This document shows positions 8,713-18,564 of a stretch of 64,000 nucleotides of DNA, piece by piece. The notes below the pieces were generated by a model that saw only the letters and a program-made list of their open reading frames with translations, searched no databases and had not been told where the DNA came from. Within the stretch, counting starts at the first letter, position 1. The number at the start of each line of letters is the position of its first letter. The stretch spans positions 5,685,968-5,749,967 of the forward strand of contig NZ_CP011058.1 of the NCBI RefSeq assembly GCF_000961095.1, read 5' to 3'. Position numbers and translations under genes: made by a program. Origin of the DNA: Paenibacillus beijingensis (GTDB taxonomy: Bacteria; Bacillota; Bacilli; Paenibacillales; Paenibacillaceae).

Positions 8713-9861
8713 TCAACCCTTTAATTCAAGCTCCGATGGTTTTTCCAAATTGATATTCGCAAGTAAATTCGCTATAGCGTAGCCTACAAAAAAGATAATC
8801 AGAAATTCACCCAAAACCACCAGCGGATGAAGGTCAGGCGCAAGGTTCGCCGCCTCGTCTTCGCCGTGGGCTTGTGCGAAAGCCGGGATCATCATCCAGA
8901 TCAGAGCAATTCCCGCTGCATGGTAACCCTTTAAACTCGTCTTCCTAATTGCGAAGTTCGTAAATAACAAGCAAAGCGCGACGCTGGCTAATACGGCATA
9001 ACTAACGGAATCCCACCTAATAACAAGCGGGTTTTGTATTTCCTGCGTGATGACCATCCCGAGAACAGCTCCAATGGCAGCGCCATAATCGCGCCAGACA
9101 AGCCTCTTCGATGCCGTATAAACGATATCGAATAACAATCCGGATATGACGAGCACAAGCGGAAACCGGTAACCGGCCGGTGTGGTGTTCCACCACAAGT
9201 AAATCACCATTTGGAGGAGGAACGCGGTACCGGCGACCAAAGTTCCGGCAGGTATTTGCAACCGTTTCGACCCCAAGAGAAAACAATAAACAAGAACAGG
9301 AGATAAAAGGATGCTGAGATAGCCGGCGTAAGGCTGCCAGCGGCCGGTAATCGAAAAACTTTCGGTAATGCTGTACTCGATCAAGGCAAGCTGCATCGTG
9401 ATGATTGCCAATGCTAAAGACAATAACGTTCCCAGCCATCTGTACAGCCGTTTTGTCTCTCCGGCCAGCATTTCATAGACCCCGAGCAACGCCAGCACGG
9501 AACCAAATACAACTGCGACATGAGGCGGGCTCCACATCGTAATATCAAAGCCAACAAGGTTATGGTACATTTCATCCGATACGCCTGCAAGCAGTTGAAC
9601 CAGCGATCCGGTTCCCGATAACGCGTAACCTCTCACATTCGGAATCCGCTTTGGAGAGAAAGAACCGATCTTTATGGATTGTTGAATCACAACAAACATG
9701 ACCAGCAGCCCGGTCGAAGCAATCGAGAAGTAAATGACGGCGTGGCTTGGCGTCCAGAATGTTTCAACAAACCCCATCACATGAGACCATATGTCCCATA
9801 TCGCGCCGAAAATGGCGCTGAAAGCCAAGAGGATTAATACAAAAGGCAAATATCTGGCCAC
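8713..9861 (-). CDS. Polytopic membrane protein with duplicated D/H motif
   Basis: Function not recognised. About 382 residues and roughly ten membrane helices. A motif occurs twice near the N-terminus, at residues 23-40 (DIWSH..GF....WTPSH) and 96-114 (DEMYH..VGF....WSPPH). The pattern is Asp-x3-His, Gly-Phe, Trp-Ser/Thr-Pro-x-His, so paired Asp/His residues could bind a metal or haem. A later segment QAHGEDEAAN begins a loop that is also rich in His and acidic residues. The GTG at 9861 is 8 bp after GGAGG and is preferred over an upstream TTG. It stands alone between two terminator-like regions. Confidence 0.75.
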   Translation of the reverse strand: MARYLPFVLILLAFSAIFGAIWDIWSHVMGFVETFWTPSHAVIYFSIASTGLLVMFVVIQQSIKIGSFSPKRIPNVRGYALSGTGSLVQLLAGVSDEMYHNLVGFDITMWSPPHVAVVFGSVLALLGVYEMLAGETKRLYRWLGTLLSLALAIITMQLALIEYSITESFSITGRWQPYAGYLSILLSPVLVYCFLLGSKRLQIPAGTLVAGTAFLLQMVIYLWWNTTPAGYRFPLVLVISGLLFDIVYTASKRLVWRDYGAAIGAVLGMVITQEIQNPLVIRWDSVSYAVLASVALCLLFTNFAIRKTSLKGYHAAGIALIWMMIPAFAQAHGEDEAANLAPDLHPLVVLGEFLIIFFVGYAIANLLANINLEKPSELELKG

Positions 9862-10364
9862 ATGAATTACCTCCAATTGTTAAATAACCTCAGAAATAAA
9901 TTAACATATATTGGATTAAAATGCGACAGTCCGGAAAACTTTTTTGAGACCTTAATACCCTATCTTCCCACATTACGGCACTCCATACCAATCTTTCACA
10001 TCCGGGTTTCGCTGGCCGCATGCCGAGCATAACTGGCTTGACAGGAAGCTCTTGCATTTCAGCAGCGTAAGCTTCCGGGAACAAGCGGTGAAGGTTAATG
10101 TTTTCCGCGCGTTCTGATATACTTGGGTACGAAGAGATAAAACGGTTATAGACGAACCGGCATCATCGGAGAGTTTGGTGAAGGAGCTTTTGTTGTCCCC
10201 GATCGGGATATATCCGAAACGTTCGTGTTTGTCGCGGGCTTAAGGGCAGCAAATGTCGGGTATACCCGAGCGGATTTATCCCGCCACCTACGATTCGCTT
10301 AGAGCTGGGGGTCTTCTCCGTTACTTATGATAAATTCAGGTAGAGAAATGGTACGGTGATATTG
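9862..10364. other. Intergenic stretch before guanine deaminase
   Basis: About 500 bp. The first 80 bp are AT-rich and should contain the membrane-protein promoter. Around 10160-10300 the plus strand can be read for about 50 codons without a stop and without a start, but I recognise no family in it. No purine riboswitch structure is evident to the eye. Confidence 0.4.
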
Positions 10365-11732
10365 ATGAAGCGATATGCGCAGGTTTTTCAAGGGACTGCC
10401 TTTACCAGCAAATCCCCCAAAGAGGTTGATTGTTTACGGGAGCATCTGTTCTGCATTAACGAAGAAGGCATCATCGAGCGGGTCGTTGCTCCTGAAGCTG
10501 CCGACTATCAAGCGATACTTGACGATTATCGGGATGAGCCAAACTTCCAGCGTTTAACCCAAGGACAGTTTATATTGCCGGGTTTTATCGATTTGCACGT
10601 TCACGCCCCGCAATGGGCGCAGGCCGGTACCGCTTTGGATGTGCCGCTGTACGACTGGCTTCATACGCATACCTTTCCGCTGGAATCGAAATTTTCCGAT
10701 TTAGAGTTCGCACAGGAAGTATACGACGACTTGGTGAGCGCGCTGCTCGCTAACGGAACGACGACCGCTCTCTATTTCGCGACGGTGCATAAAGAATCAA
10801 GTCTGCTGCTCGCCCGGATCTGCGCGAGCAAGGGGCAGCGCGGCTTAGTCGGCAAGGTCGTCATGGACGATCCCGAGCAGAACCCCGAATACTATCGGGA
10901 TGCGGACACACGAACGGCATTAGAAGATACGGAGCAATTCATTATCGAAGTCAAACGGCTGGCAGAGTCCGTCAAGCAAGGCGTTTACCCGGTCGTCACG
11001 CCGCGGTTTATTCCGAGCTGCACGGACGAGGCATTGAAGGGATTAGGCGAATTGGCCGCCAAACACGATACGCATATCCAGTCGCATTGCAGCGAGAGCG
11101 ATTGGGCGCATGGCTATGTCCAGGAGCGCCTCGGCAAGCATGATGCCTTCGCTCTTCACGATTTCGGCCTCTTGCGCGAGAAGTCCGTCATGGCGCATTG
11201 TAACTTCCTCGATGAAGCCGATGCGGCCCTCTTCGCCGAGACGGGAACGGCGATCAGCCATTGCCCCATCTCCAACGCGTACTTCGCCAACAGCGTCATT
11301 CCGATCGCCCGCTGGTTGGACAAGGGCGTCGATATCGGCTTGGGCTCCGATATCTCCGGCGGCTTTTCGCCGAGCTTATTCGACAACGCCCGGCAAGCCG
11401 TCATTTCCTCCCGAATGCTGGAGGATGGCGTGAACCCGGCGCTTCCTGCTAAGCAACGCGGCGTTCCGGCATCACGCATCCTGATCAACGAAGCGTTCTA
11501 TCTTGCAACGGCCGGGGGAGGCGAGAGCTTAAGTCTGCCGATCGGCCGCTTGGCGGAGGGGTTTGCTTGGGACGCGCAGATGATCGACACCGCCTTGCCA
11601 GGGGGAAAGCTCCCCATCTTCGATGCAAACGAAGATTTACATGACATCTTCCAGAAAATCATGTATCTCAGCCGGCCTGAACATATCCGAGAGGTCTGGG
11701 TTCAAGGCGAAAAAGTCCACTCCCGCGCGTAA
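10365..11732 (+). CDS. guaD: Guanine deaminase
   Basis: Amidohydrolase-fold enzyme that turns guanine into xanthine and ammonia for purine salvage or nitrogen supply. Zinc-site motifs are in place: PGFIDLHVHAPQW near residue 70, HIQSHCSESDWAHGY near 230, the NFLDEAD / AISHCPISN region and GLGSDISGG near 325. Length (455 residues) is normal. The frame opens at GTG 10356; ATG 10365 has the better placed, though weak, GGTG site. It is a single gene with no visible purine operon around it. Confidence 0.9.
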   Translation: MKRYAQVFQGTAFTSKSPKEVDCLREHLFCINEEGIIERVVAPEAADYQAILDDYRDEPNFQRLTQGQFILPGFIDLHVHAPQWAQAGTALDVPLYDWLHTHTFPLESKFSDLEFAQEVYDDLVSALLANGTTTALYFATVHKESSLLLARICASKGQRGLVGKVVMDDPEQNPEYYRDADTRTALEDTEQFIIEVKRLAESVKQGVYPVVTPRFIPSCTDEALKGLGELAAKHDTHIQSHCSESDWAHGYVQERLGKHDAFALHDFGLLREKSVMAHCNFLDEADAALFAETGTAISHCPISNAYFANSVIPIARWLDKGVDIGLGSDISGGFSPSLFDNARQAVISSRMLEDGVNPALPAKQRGVPASRILINEAFYLATAGGGESLSLPIGRLAEGFAWDAQMIDTALPGGKLPIFDANEDLHDIFQKIMYLSRPEHIREVWVQGEKVHSRA

Positions 11733-11785
11733 GTTCTATAAACGTGCATAATGCCAATTTAACTGCACGATCATTTTTACAAGTA

Positions 11786-11829
11786 CAAAAAAAATCCCTG
11801 AAGATCAATCGACATTGATTTTCAGGGAT
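11786..11829 (-). terminator. Terminator of the esterase gene
   Basis: Sixteen-base arms (11794-11809 and 11814-11829, one mismatch) are followed on the minus strand by eight Ts. It lies directly past the esterase stop codon at 11837. Confidence 0.85.
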
Positions 11830-11836
11830 CCGGTAC

Positions 11837-13359
11837 CTAGCAGCTGTCTGTACGGAAAGGGCTTGCAGGCAGCCCGAATACGTTGTATAAATTGGCATCG
11901 GTGTAATTTGCCCACCCGTAGCGTACGGCCACGGGAAATTCGATTTCATCATTGCAGACTTCTACAGCATTTTCTATGATTACTGCCTTTGCCGCAATGA
12001 ATCTTCCATTTTCGCCGCATATTTCAAAGCCTTTCAATGACGCTCCCATAGAAGTAAGTCCTTCCGCCGAACAATCAAAACGCAGAATCATTTTATTCTC
12101 GTTCACTTTCATATCCCGAAACACCGGTCCTGAACACTCCACTTCCTGACCATATATCTTGTTTCTGGCCAAAAGCGCTAATCGCACCCCTACAGACCGT
12201 TTGCCCGAAGGATGGATGTTGCTCCTATCTCCACAGTCAATCGTAACCGCCATCGCCGTAATCTTTACATTTTTTGAGACAAATGATTGTGATTCCCTTA
12301 ATAGTGCCCATGAATCCGGTTTCAACAAGTTGCTGCCAAAAGACGCAAGCTGAACAAAAAGAAACGGAAGTTCCGGATTGTCCCAATCATCTCTCCAGTT
12401 CTGAATCATGTTGCCGAAAAGTTTTCGATACAAAACAGGCCTGCCCGAATCACTTTCACCCTGATACCAAATGACTCCCTTAATGGTGTAGGGTATGACT
12501 TTCTTCAGCATGGTATAATATAGGCCTGATGGACGAAAAGACGATTTAGGTCCTAATGGAGGCAGTGGAAGCGGCCCGGCACTTTGATCCATCAAGTATT
12601 CATCAATATGGTCCGGATGAATAGATTCATCTTTTCTTTTTTGTGCATATTGTTTCAGTTCAGTTTGATAACGTTTAAAATCTTCCTCATACTTATCGCG
12701 ATTAAGATTTACAAGGTGTTTATTGTAATCATCAATATATACGTTGAGCCCCGCGTCTTCCGTTAAGTATTCTTCTTTCATCCAACATGCGGCTGAGGTT
12801 CCCCCCCAGTTACAGCTGATGATACCTATGGGGACATTCAATTCTTGGTTGATCTCTTTGGCGAAGTGAAAAGCTACTGCCGAGAAATATCCTGCATGTT
12901 CAGGCGTACATTCTTCCCATCTTGTTTGTGATGAAACGGTGTGTATAAAATGCCATCCATCAACAATCGCATCTTCAAAAGGACGCTTGGGTACGTTATA
13001 CAAGCGTATGTTGGGAAAGAAAGCCGCCGGAATCTCATTCTTTCCTTCTTTAGTCACGATCAGAGGCTGTTCCATATTGGATTGTCCACCGGCTACCCAA
13101 ACTTCACCAACGAGTATGTTTTGAGAACAACCTCATCTGTTTCATCCGCAACCCTCAAAATATATGGGCCGCCTGCTGCTACAGGTAAAAGGGTGACAGA
13201 CCACTTTTCTCCCCATGCCCGCGTTTTTTGCCGCTGACCGCAAAACTCGACCATAATTTCGCTACCTGTACGTGCGCTTCCCCAAATTTTTATCCCGGAA
13301 TCTCGTTGTAAGACCATGTTATCGGTAAATATTTCCGCTAAAACCAAACTTTTTTCCAT
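11837..13359 (-). pseudogene. Sialate O-acetylesterase, frameshifted
   Basis: SGNH-type carbohydrate esterase that would remove O-acetyl groups from sialic acid or related sugars. The gene starts at ATG 13359 with a GAGGTGAG ribosome site and reads MEKSLVLAEIFTDNMVLQRD. Around 13119 the frame changes. The first frame stops at 13093, while the next frame continues as GEVWVAGGQSNME, the catalytic Ser block, then NWGGTSAACW, IWYQGESDS and the His block IHPSGKR. One base is missing at a run of four As (plus-strand Ts 13119-13122). Joined, the protein would be about 507 residues. This is either a recent inactivation or a sequencing error. A strong terminator follows, and there are no obvious operon partners. 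Confidence 0.85.
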
Positions 13360-13659
13360 AAGCTCACCTCTGTTTTCAAAATGGAATGGCGCCTGCAAGT
13401 GATACCGCTTGAGTAAGACCGCTCCTACAATTGCCTCAATTCGCGCCATGGCAAACAACAGCATTTCTTATTGCGATTGTACGACTCGAAATCCGCATTT
13501 TCCGGTGAAGCTGTCAGGTGTGTTCGAGCTTTTCGCCACGACCTGGTAGCGGTTACAAGTCCTGCCTCAAGTTTACACCGTTAAGTGTACCGGACTCAAA
13601 TAATTGGGCAATCATGACGAGGTCGTACCGCAACCGGGCACAACCATCATGTTTAACAT

Positions 13660-13717
13660 AAATGCCCCCTATAGAGCAGACACTTTTTATGTGGTCTACT
13701 TTATAGGGGGCATTTTT
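13660..13717 (+). terminator. Strong hairpin between esterase and symporter genes
   Basis: Arms AAATGCCCCCTATA (13660-13673) and complement (13702-13715), with further pairing inside and Ts following on the plus strand. No plus-strand gene precedes it, so it may serve the minus-strand symporter gene only weakly or be a remnant. Confidence 0.65.
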
Positions 13718-13746
13718 ACAATTGCCATTGCTTTTTATCCAAGTCG

Positions 13747-15234
13747 CTATTTATTTTCCAGCATAAGTTTATTTGTGCTTATATTTTTTTCAGCTTCATG
13801 TATAAATAAGAAATTGACTACAAAAACGACAACGACATTGACTAAAAGTCCCCAGAAACCATCGTATCCTGGTAAATGAAAAATAAAGTGATTGAGGAAT
13901 ACCGTCGTAATACCTGCCACTAAACCAATAAGAACGGAAGTTTTTGCAAGTTTTTTCCAATACAAACTTAAGAATACAGCAGGAATTATTTGAGCGATGC
14001 CACTAACCCCTTCTAATTGGAGCTGAACCAAATAGTTAGGGAATAAAATACCGAATAACAAAGCTAATCCTGTAATCACAAAAACAAATAACCGTGCGAC
14101 AAGCGTTTGTGTTCTTGCCGAAATATTTGGGAAGAATACGTCTTTCACAATATTGGTTGCAACCAAATTACTTGCAGCAAGTACCATGATCGAAGCGGGT
14201 ACCAGGCTTGCTAACATAATTGTAGAGAACATAACGCCTTGAACAAAAGGATTTGAATAAGAGGCATCAATTAAATGCAGCAAAACGAAATTCGCAAATG
14301 ACGGATCTTCAGGATGCTTCGGTAAAACGATAAAGGCAATAAGTCCAAGCAATATAACGAAGAATAATAAAACATTATAGAAAGATAAGAAAACGGTATT
14401 TTTTCGAACGGCCTCTTCCGATTTCGAACTTAGTACGCCGGTTGCGCCGTGCGGCCACATGAATAAGGCAAGAGCAGAAATAAATGATGCGGTCGCGAAC
14501 CAAAAACTGTTTAACGACCCGTTTGGGCTCGTTCCCGGTAACGTTAGCTTTTCAGGATACTTCGTGACGATCTGATGGAGCATATCTCCCCATCCATCAA
14601 ACCAAATATACGGGATTGTCACAATCATCGCGAACAAAACAATCCACACTAACAAATCTTTAATCACGCCTGTCCAAGCCGGTGCACGGAGACCGCTAAA
14701 GAATGTATATAAAGCAACCAGGAAGAAGGATACGATCAGAGCAATGGTTCCCACAGCTTTAGGATTTTCAAATACACCTTCTCCTGCCACTTGAACAACA
14801 CCTGTAATACCTGATAATTGCAAACAAATATAGGGGATTAAAAAGACGATGCTGACGATGGCAACACATACGCCAAGCAACTTGCTTTGAAATCGTTCAC
14901 GAGCATAATCGGCAAGCGTTGTTAAATTATGCTTTGACGCATATCGCCAAATTTTAGGGATAATAAAATAGGCAATTGGAAAAGCCATTACGGGATATGC
15001 AATCGCGAAAAATGCAGGTGCCCCAAAACTATAGGCATAGCCTGTCATGCCCAAGAATGCATACGCAGTATAAATATCCGCTCCAATCAGGAACCAAACT
15101 AATAATCCGCCAAAATTGCGTCCACCCACACTCCACTGCTCAATGGAGCTGCGAGCGGCTTTATCGCGGCCGGCTAAAAAGCCGACGAATATTACAGCTA
15201 ATACAATGAAACAAGTAACAACAAATGCAGTCAT
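13747..15234 (-). CDS. Sodium:solute symporter family transporter
   Basis: 495-residue SSS-family permease with about 13 membrane helices, like Bacillus YhjB. It opens with FVVTCFIVLAVIFVGFLAGRDKAARS, has the family run FLIGADIYTAYAFLGMTGYAY in helices 2-3, and ends with a charged tail. It would use a sodium gradient to import an unidentified organic solute. Its start overlaps the stop of the DUF3311 gene by 4 bp (ATGA), so the two are translated together. Confidence 0.9.
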   Translation of the reverse strand: MTAFVVTCFIVLAVIFVGFLAGRDKAARSSIEQWSVGGRNFGGLLVWFLIGADIYTAYAFLGMTGYAYSFGAPAFFAIAYPVMAFPIAYFIIPKIWRYASKHNLTTLADYARERFQSKLLGVCVAIVSIVFLIPYICLQLSGITGVVQVAGEGVFENPKAVGTIALIVSFFLVALYTFFSGLRAPAWTGVIKDLLVWIVLFAMIVTIPYIWFDGWGDMLHQIVTKYPEKLTLPGTSPNGSLNSFWFATASFISALALFMWPHGATGVLSSKSEEAVRKNTVFLSFYNVLLFFVILLGLIAFIVLPKHPEDPSFANFVLLHLIDASYSNPFVQGVMFSTIMLASLVPASIMVLAASNLVATNIVKDVFFPNISARTQTLVARLFVFVITGLALLFGILFPNYLVQLQLEGVSGIAQIIPAVFLSLYWKKLAKTSVLIGLVAGITTVFLNHFIFHLPGYDGFWGLLVNVVVVFVVNFLFIHEAEKNISTNKLMLENK

Positions 15235-15437
15235 TTCTCAGCACTCCTTAATTCACGATCCTGTTTCTTTCCACCCATAACATAAATACACCATGAAAGG
15301 ATCGGGGTAATAATCAAACTCAAGAGATACCAGAACAGAAAAAAAGGCATCCCAATGATTAAGGGATGCACTCGGTTAATAAGAGGTAGCACCCCAACGT
15401 TGAGAATAATAATAACGAGTAATAAAATCCACTTCAT
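15231..15437 (-). CDS. DUF3311 small membrane protein, symporter partner
   Basis: 68 residues with two membrane helices; the pattern PLINRVHPLIIGMPFFLFWYL is typical of DUF3311. Such proteins are regularly encoded just before SSS symporters (yhjC-yhjB in Bacillus) and are thought to be accessory subunits. The ATG follows AGAAGGAC. Confidence 0.88.
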   Translation of the reverse strand: MKWILLLVIIILNVGVLPLINRVHPLIIGMPFFLFWYLLSLIITPILSWCIYVMGGKKQDRELRSAEK

Positions 15438-15792
15438 GTCCTTCTCACTCCTAATAGAAAAAAGCTTAATGTATATAAAAATAGCACTAATTGATTAGTT
15501 TAGTAAAGCTTTTACTACATTAGAATCTAAAGCATATGTGTTTTTTTCTTCAATACCTGCCGCCGCCAATACCAATTACCGGAATCGTTAATTAGTTCAG
15601 TTGCTGTACCAATTTCTTTTCCACTTATTACATTTCTATTAACACAAGGGGTTAAAAAATCCGCTCGCTTTAATGCTATGCTTGTTTAGAAAAAAAGATC
15701 GACTTACCCGGCTAAGCTTGCGGGTAGAGCGATCTTCTTTTTTCATCTATTCAATATTTCAAAATCGTAGTGCAACATTGAACTATCGTTGT
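15438..15792. other. Intergenic stretch with promoter region and terminator
   Basis: About 355 bp. The AT-rich half next to 15438 should hold the promoter of the DUF3311/symporter pair. The other half contains the terminator listed separately. No gene seen. Confidence 0.5.
15691..15743. terminator. Bidirectional terminator
   Basis: AAAAAAGATCG and ACCCG pair with CGGGT and CGATCTTCTTTTTT across a small loop. T-runs occur on both strands; it ends the SDR gene, whose stop is at 15793. Confidence 0.8.
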
Positions 15793-16533
15793 TCAAGACA
15801 ACGCGGTCGGCCTAACCATAATTTCGCTGATTAGGGTGTCATCAGGTTCATTAATGGCAAACGCGATGGCTCTAGCAATACTGTAAGGAGAAATCCCTTT
15901 GCCGCTTAGCTGATTGGCTATCGTCTGCACTTCCGGGCTGGTAATGCTGTCAAAAAGTTCGGTCTTCGTCAGACCTGGAGCAATCACGGTAGATCTAATA
16001 CGCGAAGTCGAAGACTCCTCCAAGCGCAGTCCTTCCGAAATGGCTCTAACTGCAAACTTTGTGGCCGCGTATACAGTAGATGTCGGGGACACATGATAAC
16101 CGGAAGTAGACGATAGGTTGATGATATGACCGGACTGCTGCTCCCGCATGGTCGGCAATACCGCTGCGATACCGTATAAAACGCCTTTGATGTTCACATC
16201 GATCATTTGATCCCACTCTTCTACTCTTAATTCATTCAGTCTGGAACTCGGCATGACCCCTGCATTGTTCACCAATACATCAATTCGGCCATACATACTT
16301 AATGTAAACTTGGCCAAATTCTGCATATCTTCGGCAGAAACGACGTCTGCTTTTACAGAAACGGCCTCGCCGCCACCTTGTTTTATTTCATTAGCAATCG
16401 CATGCAGACGTTCCACTCTTCTGGCTGCCAATACCACTTTTGCGCCATTTTGTGCCAACAACTTCGCTGTAGCTTCTCCTATTCCGCTGGAGGCTCCCGT
16501 TATAATCACCACTTTATCTCGTATATTTTCCAT
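15793..16533 (-). CDS. SDR-family NAD(P)-dependent oxidoreductase
   Basis: Classical short-chain dehydrogenase of 246 residues. TGASSGIGEATAK at the N-terminus binds the nucleotide, NNAGV supports the core, and the catalytic Ser is followed by YAATK (Tyr and Lys). Arg residues in LAARRVERL after the second strand favour NADP. Substrate not inferable; relatives act on alcohols, ketones or antibiotics. ATG 16533 has AAAGGAG at 9 bp, so the first seven codons of the open frame are not used. It is divergent from a TetR regulator that probably controls it. Confidence 0.9.
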   Translation of the reverse strand: MENIRDKVVIITGASSGIGEATAKLLAQNGAKVVLAARRVERLHAIANEIKQGGGEAVSVKADVVSAEDMQNLAKFTLSMYGRIDVLVNNAGVMPSSRLNELRVEEWDQMIDVNIKGVLYGIAAVLPTMREQQSGHIINLSSTSGYHVSPTSTVYAATKFAVRAISEGLRLEESSTSRIRSTVIAPGLTKTELFDSITSPEVQTIANQLSGKGISPYSIARAIAFAINEPDDTLISEIMVRPTALS

Positions 16534-16710
16534 TGTTAAATGCTCCTTTACCAAAAATTTTTCTTTAATACGTGCGTTGAATATTTAACGGCCGTTGATT
16601 AAGATTATAGACAGAAGCCCTGATTACTCAATGGTTAATTGATTTGTATTTGTTTTATATACAGCAGCACTCTCAGAATTGTTGATTATCTGAAGGAGGT
16701 CACGAAAGGA

Positions 16711-17286
16711 ATGGAAAACGCTGTTAAAACCGATCGACGCATTCTCCGAACCAAGCAGTTCATAACGAAGTCGTTCCTGGAGCTTTTTTCGGAAAAAGAT
16801 TTTGAACAAATCACTATTAACGAGATAGCGGAGCGTGCCAATGTTAACCGCGGCACTATTTATCTGCATTACAGTGACAAATACGACCTTTTGGACAAAT
16901 GCATTGAAGATCACATCAACGAATTGATCTCGTTGTGCAAGAAACGGGAGGCTAATGCGGTTAGCCAAGGAATGGTACATGAGCCCACACCGGTTTTTGA
17001 TTATTTTCGCGACAATTTCCCGTTTTTCTCAGCGATGTTTTCCAATCAAAGAGCCTTTCTTTTCCGGGACCGTTTGCTGAATTTTTTCTCAGTCAATCTT
17101 ATGGCTAAAATGGAAAGGCCGGACAATAAGCCCGTTATCGACAATGAGTTAAAAGCCCAATTCATGGCCTCTGCTTTTATTGGCATTGTGGAGTGGTGGA
17201 TACGTCATCAAATGCCGCATTCCACACAATTTATGGCCGATCAGGTTAGGAATTTATTTGATAAGAATCAAGTTTACCCGAAGTAG
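16711..17286 (+). CDS. TetR-family regulator
   Basis: 191-residue repressor. The N-terminal HTH reads FEQITINEIAERANVNRGTIYLHYSDKYDLLD within residues 30-62. The C-terminal ligand domain ends in a run with AFIGIVEWWIRHQMPHS, seen in Bacillales TetR_C regulators. ATG 16711 follows GAAGGAGG. It is divergent from the SDR gene and likely represses it; the effector is unknown. Confidence 0.9.
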   Translation: MENAVKTDRRILRTKQFITKSFLELFSEKDFEQITINEIAERANVNRGTIYLHYSDKYDLLDKCIEDHINELISLCKKREANAVSQGMVHEPTPVFDYFRDNFPFFSAMFSNQRAFLFRDRLLNFFSVNLMAKMERPDNKPVIDNELKAQFMASAFIGIVEWWIRHQMPHSTQFMADQVRNLFDKNQVYPK

Positions 17287-17337
17287 TGCCCTTTCGTAAC
17301 GACCGATCCTCGATTAATGCTTTTTTTCTCAGTCCGG

Positions 17338-17391
17338 AAAATAAAAGGATCTACATATTAGTTGTGCATAATATGTAGATCCTTTTATTTT
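17338..17391. terminator. Bidirectional terminator
   Basis: About 22-bp near-perfect arms (17338-17360 and 17369-17391) with A/T runs outside both arms. It separates the converging TetR and AraC genes. Confidence 0.88.
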
Positions 17392-17409
17392 CCCATGTAA
17401 CATCCATCG

Positions 17410-18378
17410 CTAACTATCCTCGAATCCCCCAGCGTAAGACATTTTTCGCATCGCTTTAATATCTTGCAGAGGAGGCAGACCAAAAAGCCTCCGGTATTCC
17501 CGACTGAATTGCGACGGACTTTCATAGCCTACTTTCAAAGCGGCCGTCGTTGCCCCCATGGGTCCGCTCAACATCAGGCGCCTGGCTTCCTGAAGGCGGA
17601 GCTGCTTCTGATACTGCAAAGGCCCCATTGTCGTGATCGCTTTGAATTTATGATGCAGTCCGGAAGTGCTCATGTTGCAGGATTTTGCGAGTTCCTCAAC
17701 GGTAAAAGAACTTGCATAATTTTCTTTGATCCATTGGATCGCCTTTCCGACCCCATCCGCGCTTTGATCAAAGAGTACCTTTTGGAAAAATAAGTGCCCA
17801 AAATCACCTGACAGTAAGTTGAAAAGCATTTCCCTTTTGATCAGTTCGGACAGAAATCGAACTTCTTTAGGCTTATCGATTAGCTTCAATAATCTGAAAA
17901 ATATATCAAGCAGTTCGGCATCCGTTTTTCCGATGAAAGCTCCGGCTCTCAGATCTTTCCCTTTTGATTCCGTGATGATTTCCGCCTCCATGACCACAGA
18001 AGCGATTTCTTGCGTCGTAAAATCGATACGCAAACCGATATAAGGCGATTGTTCCGTAGCGCCGATGACTTGGGCGGAAGCCGGTATATCGATCAGCGAC
18101 GCCAAGTAATCACCAGCTGAGTAATGAATGATATCTTCACCAAGGTAAAGCTTCTTAGCCCCTTGAAGGATCAGACAAAAGGAAGGAGTCAAAACACCTG
18201 GATTCCGCAGCGTCTCGCGACTGCTTCTGATAACGGAAAGATACGGAACAATGGTTGGCGTCCGTCCATCCGCCAGGGTAATCTGATCCGTCATGGCAAT
18301 GAGCTGATCCAACGCTTTCTTATGAATAGAAACACTTTTTCCGTTGATAGCCCGATTGTCCATTCTTTGTTCCGGCAT
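17410..18378 (-). CDS. AraC-family regulator with AraC_N domain
   Basis: About 322 residues. The N-terminal AraC_N domain includes TPSFCLILQGAKKLYLGE. The C-terminal HTH pair includes EELAKSCNMSTSGLHHKFKAITTMGPLQYQK and VGYESPSQFSREYRRLFG. Several ATGs lie close together; the one at 18378 is best spaced from GGAGGG. It is divergent from the MFS exporter gene, so it probably controls that gene. Confidence 0.9.
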   Translation of the reverse strand: MPEQRMDNRAINGKSVSIHKKALDQLIAMTDQITLADGRTPTIVPYLSVIRSSRETLRNPGVLTPSFCLILQGAKKLYLGEDIIHYSAGDYLASLIDIPASAQVIGATEQSPYIGLRIDFTTQEIASVVMEAEIITESKGKDLRAGAFIGKTDAELLDIFFRLLKLIDKPKEVRFLSELIKREMLFNLLSGDFGHLFFQKVLFDQSADGVGKAIQWIKENYASSFTVEELAKSCNMSTSGLHHKFKAITTMGPLQYQKQLRLQEARRLMLSGPMGATTAALKVGYESPSQFSREYRRLFGLPPLQDIKAMRKMSYAGGFEDS

Positions 18379-18564
18379 GCATTCCATCCCTCCCATCCTT
18401 ATCTAAATTATACCGGCATTGAAAATGATTGCAATGCAAATGAACGATGAAAAAAACAGAAGCTTGCAGCTTTAGGCAAATATAAAGCAGGAATGGTCTA
18501 CTTCCTTCCGCCGATTCCATCCATAATATTCTTCAGAACACTATTTTCTAAAAAGGAAAGGAAC

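Noticed and set aside
9890..10084. 64-codon minus-strand frame upstream of the orphan membrane protein
   Set aside because: No family, no ribosome site, lies in promoter region.
10085..10364. Purine riboswitch before guanine deaminase
   Set aside because: No three-way junction pattern could be recognised by eye.
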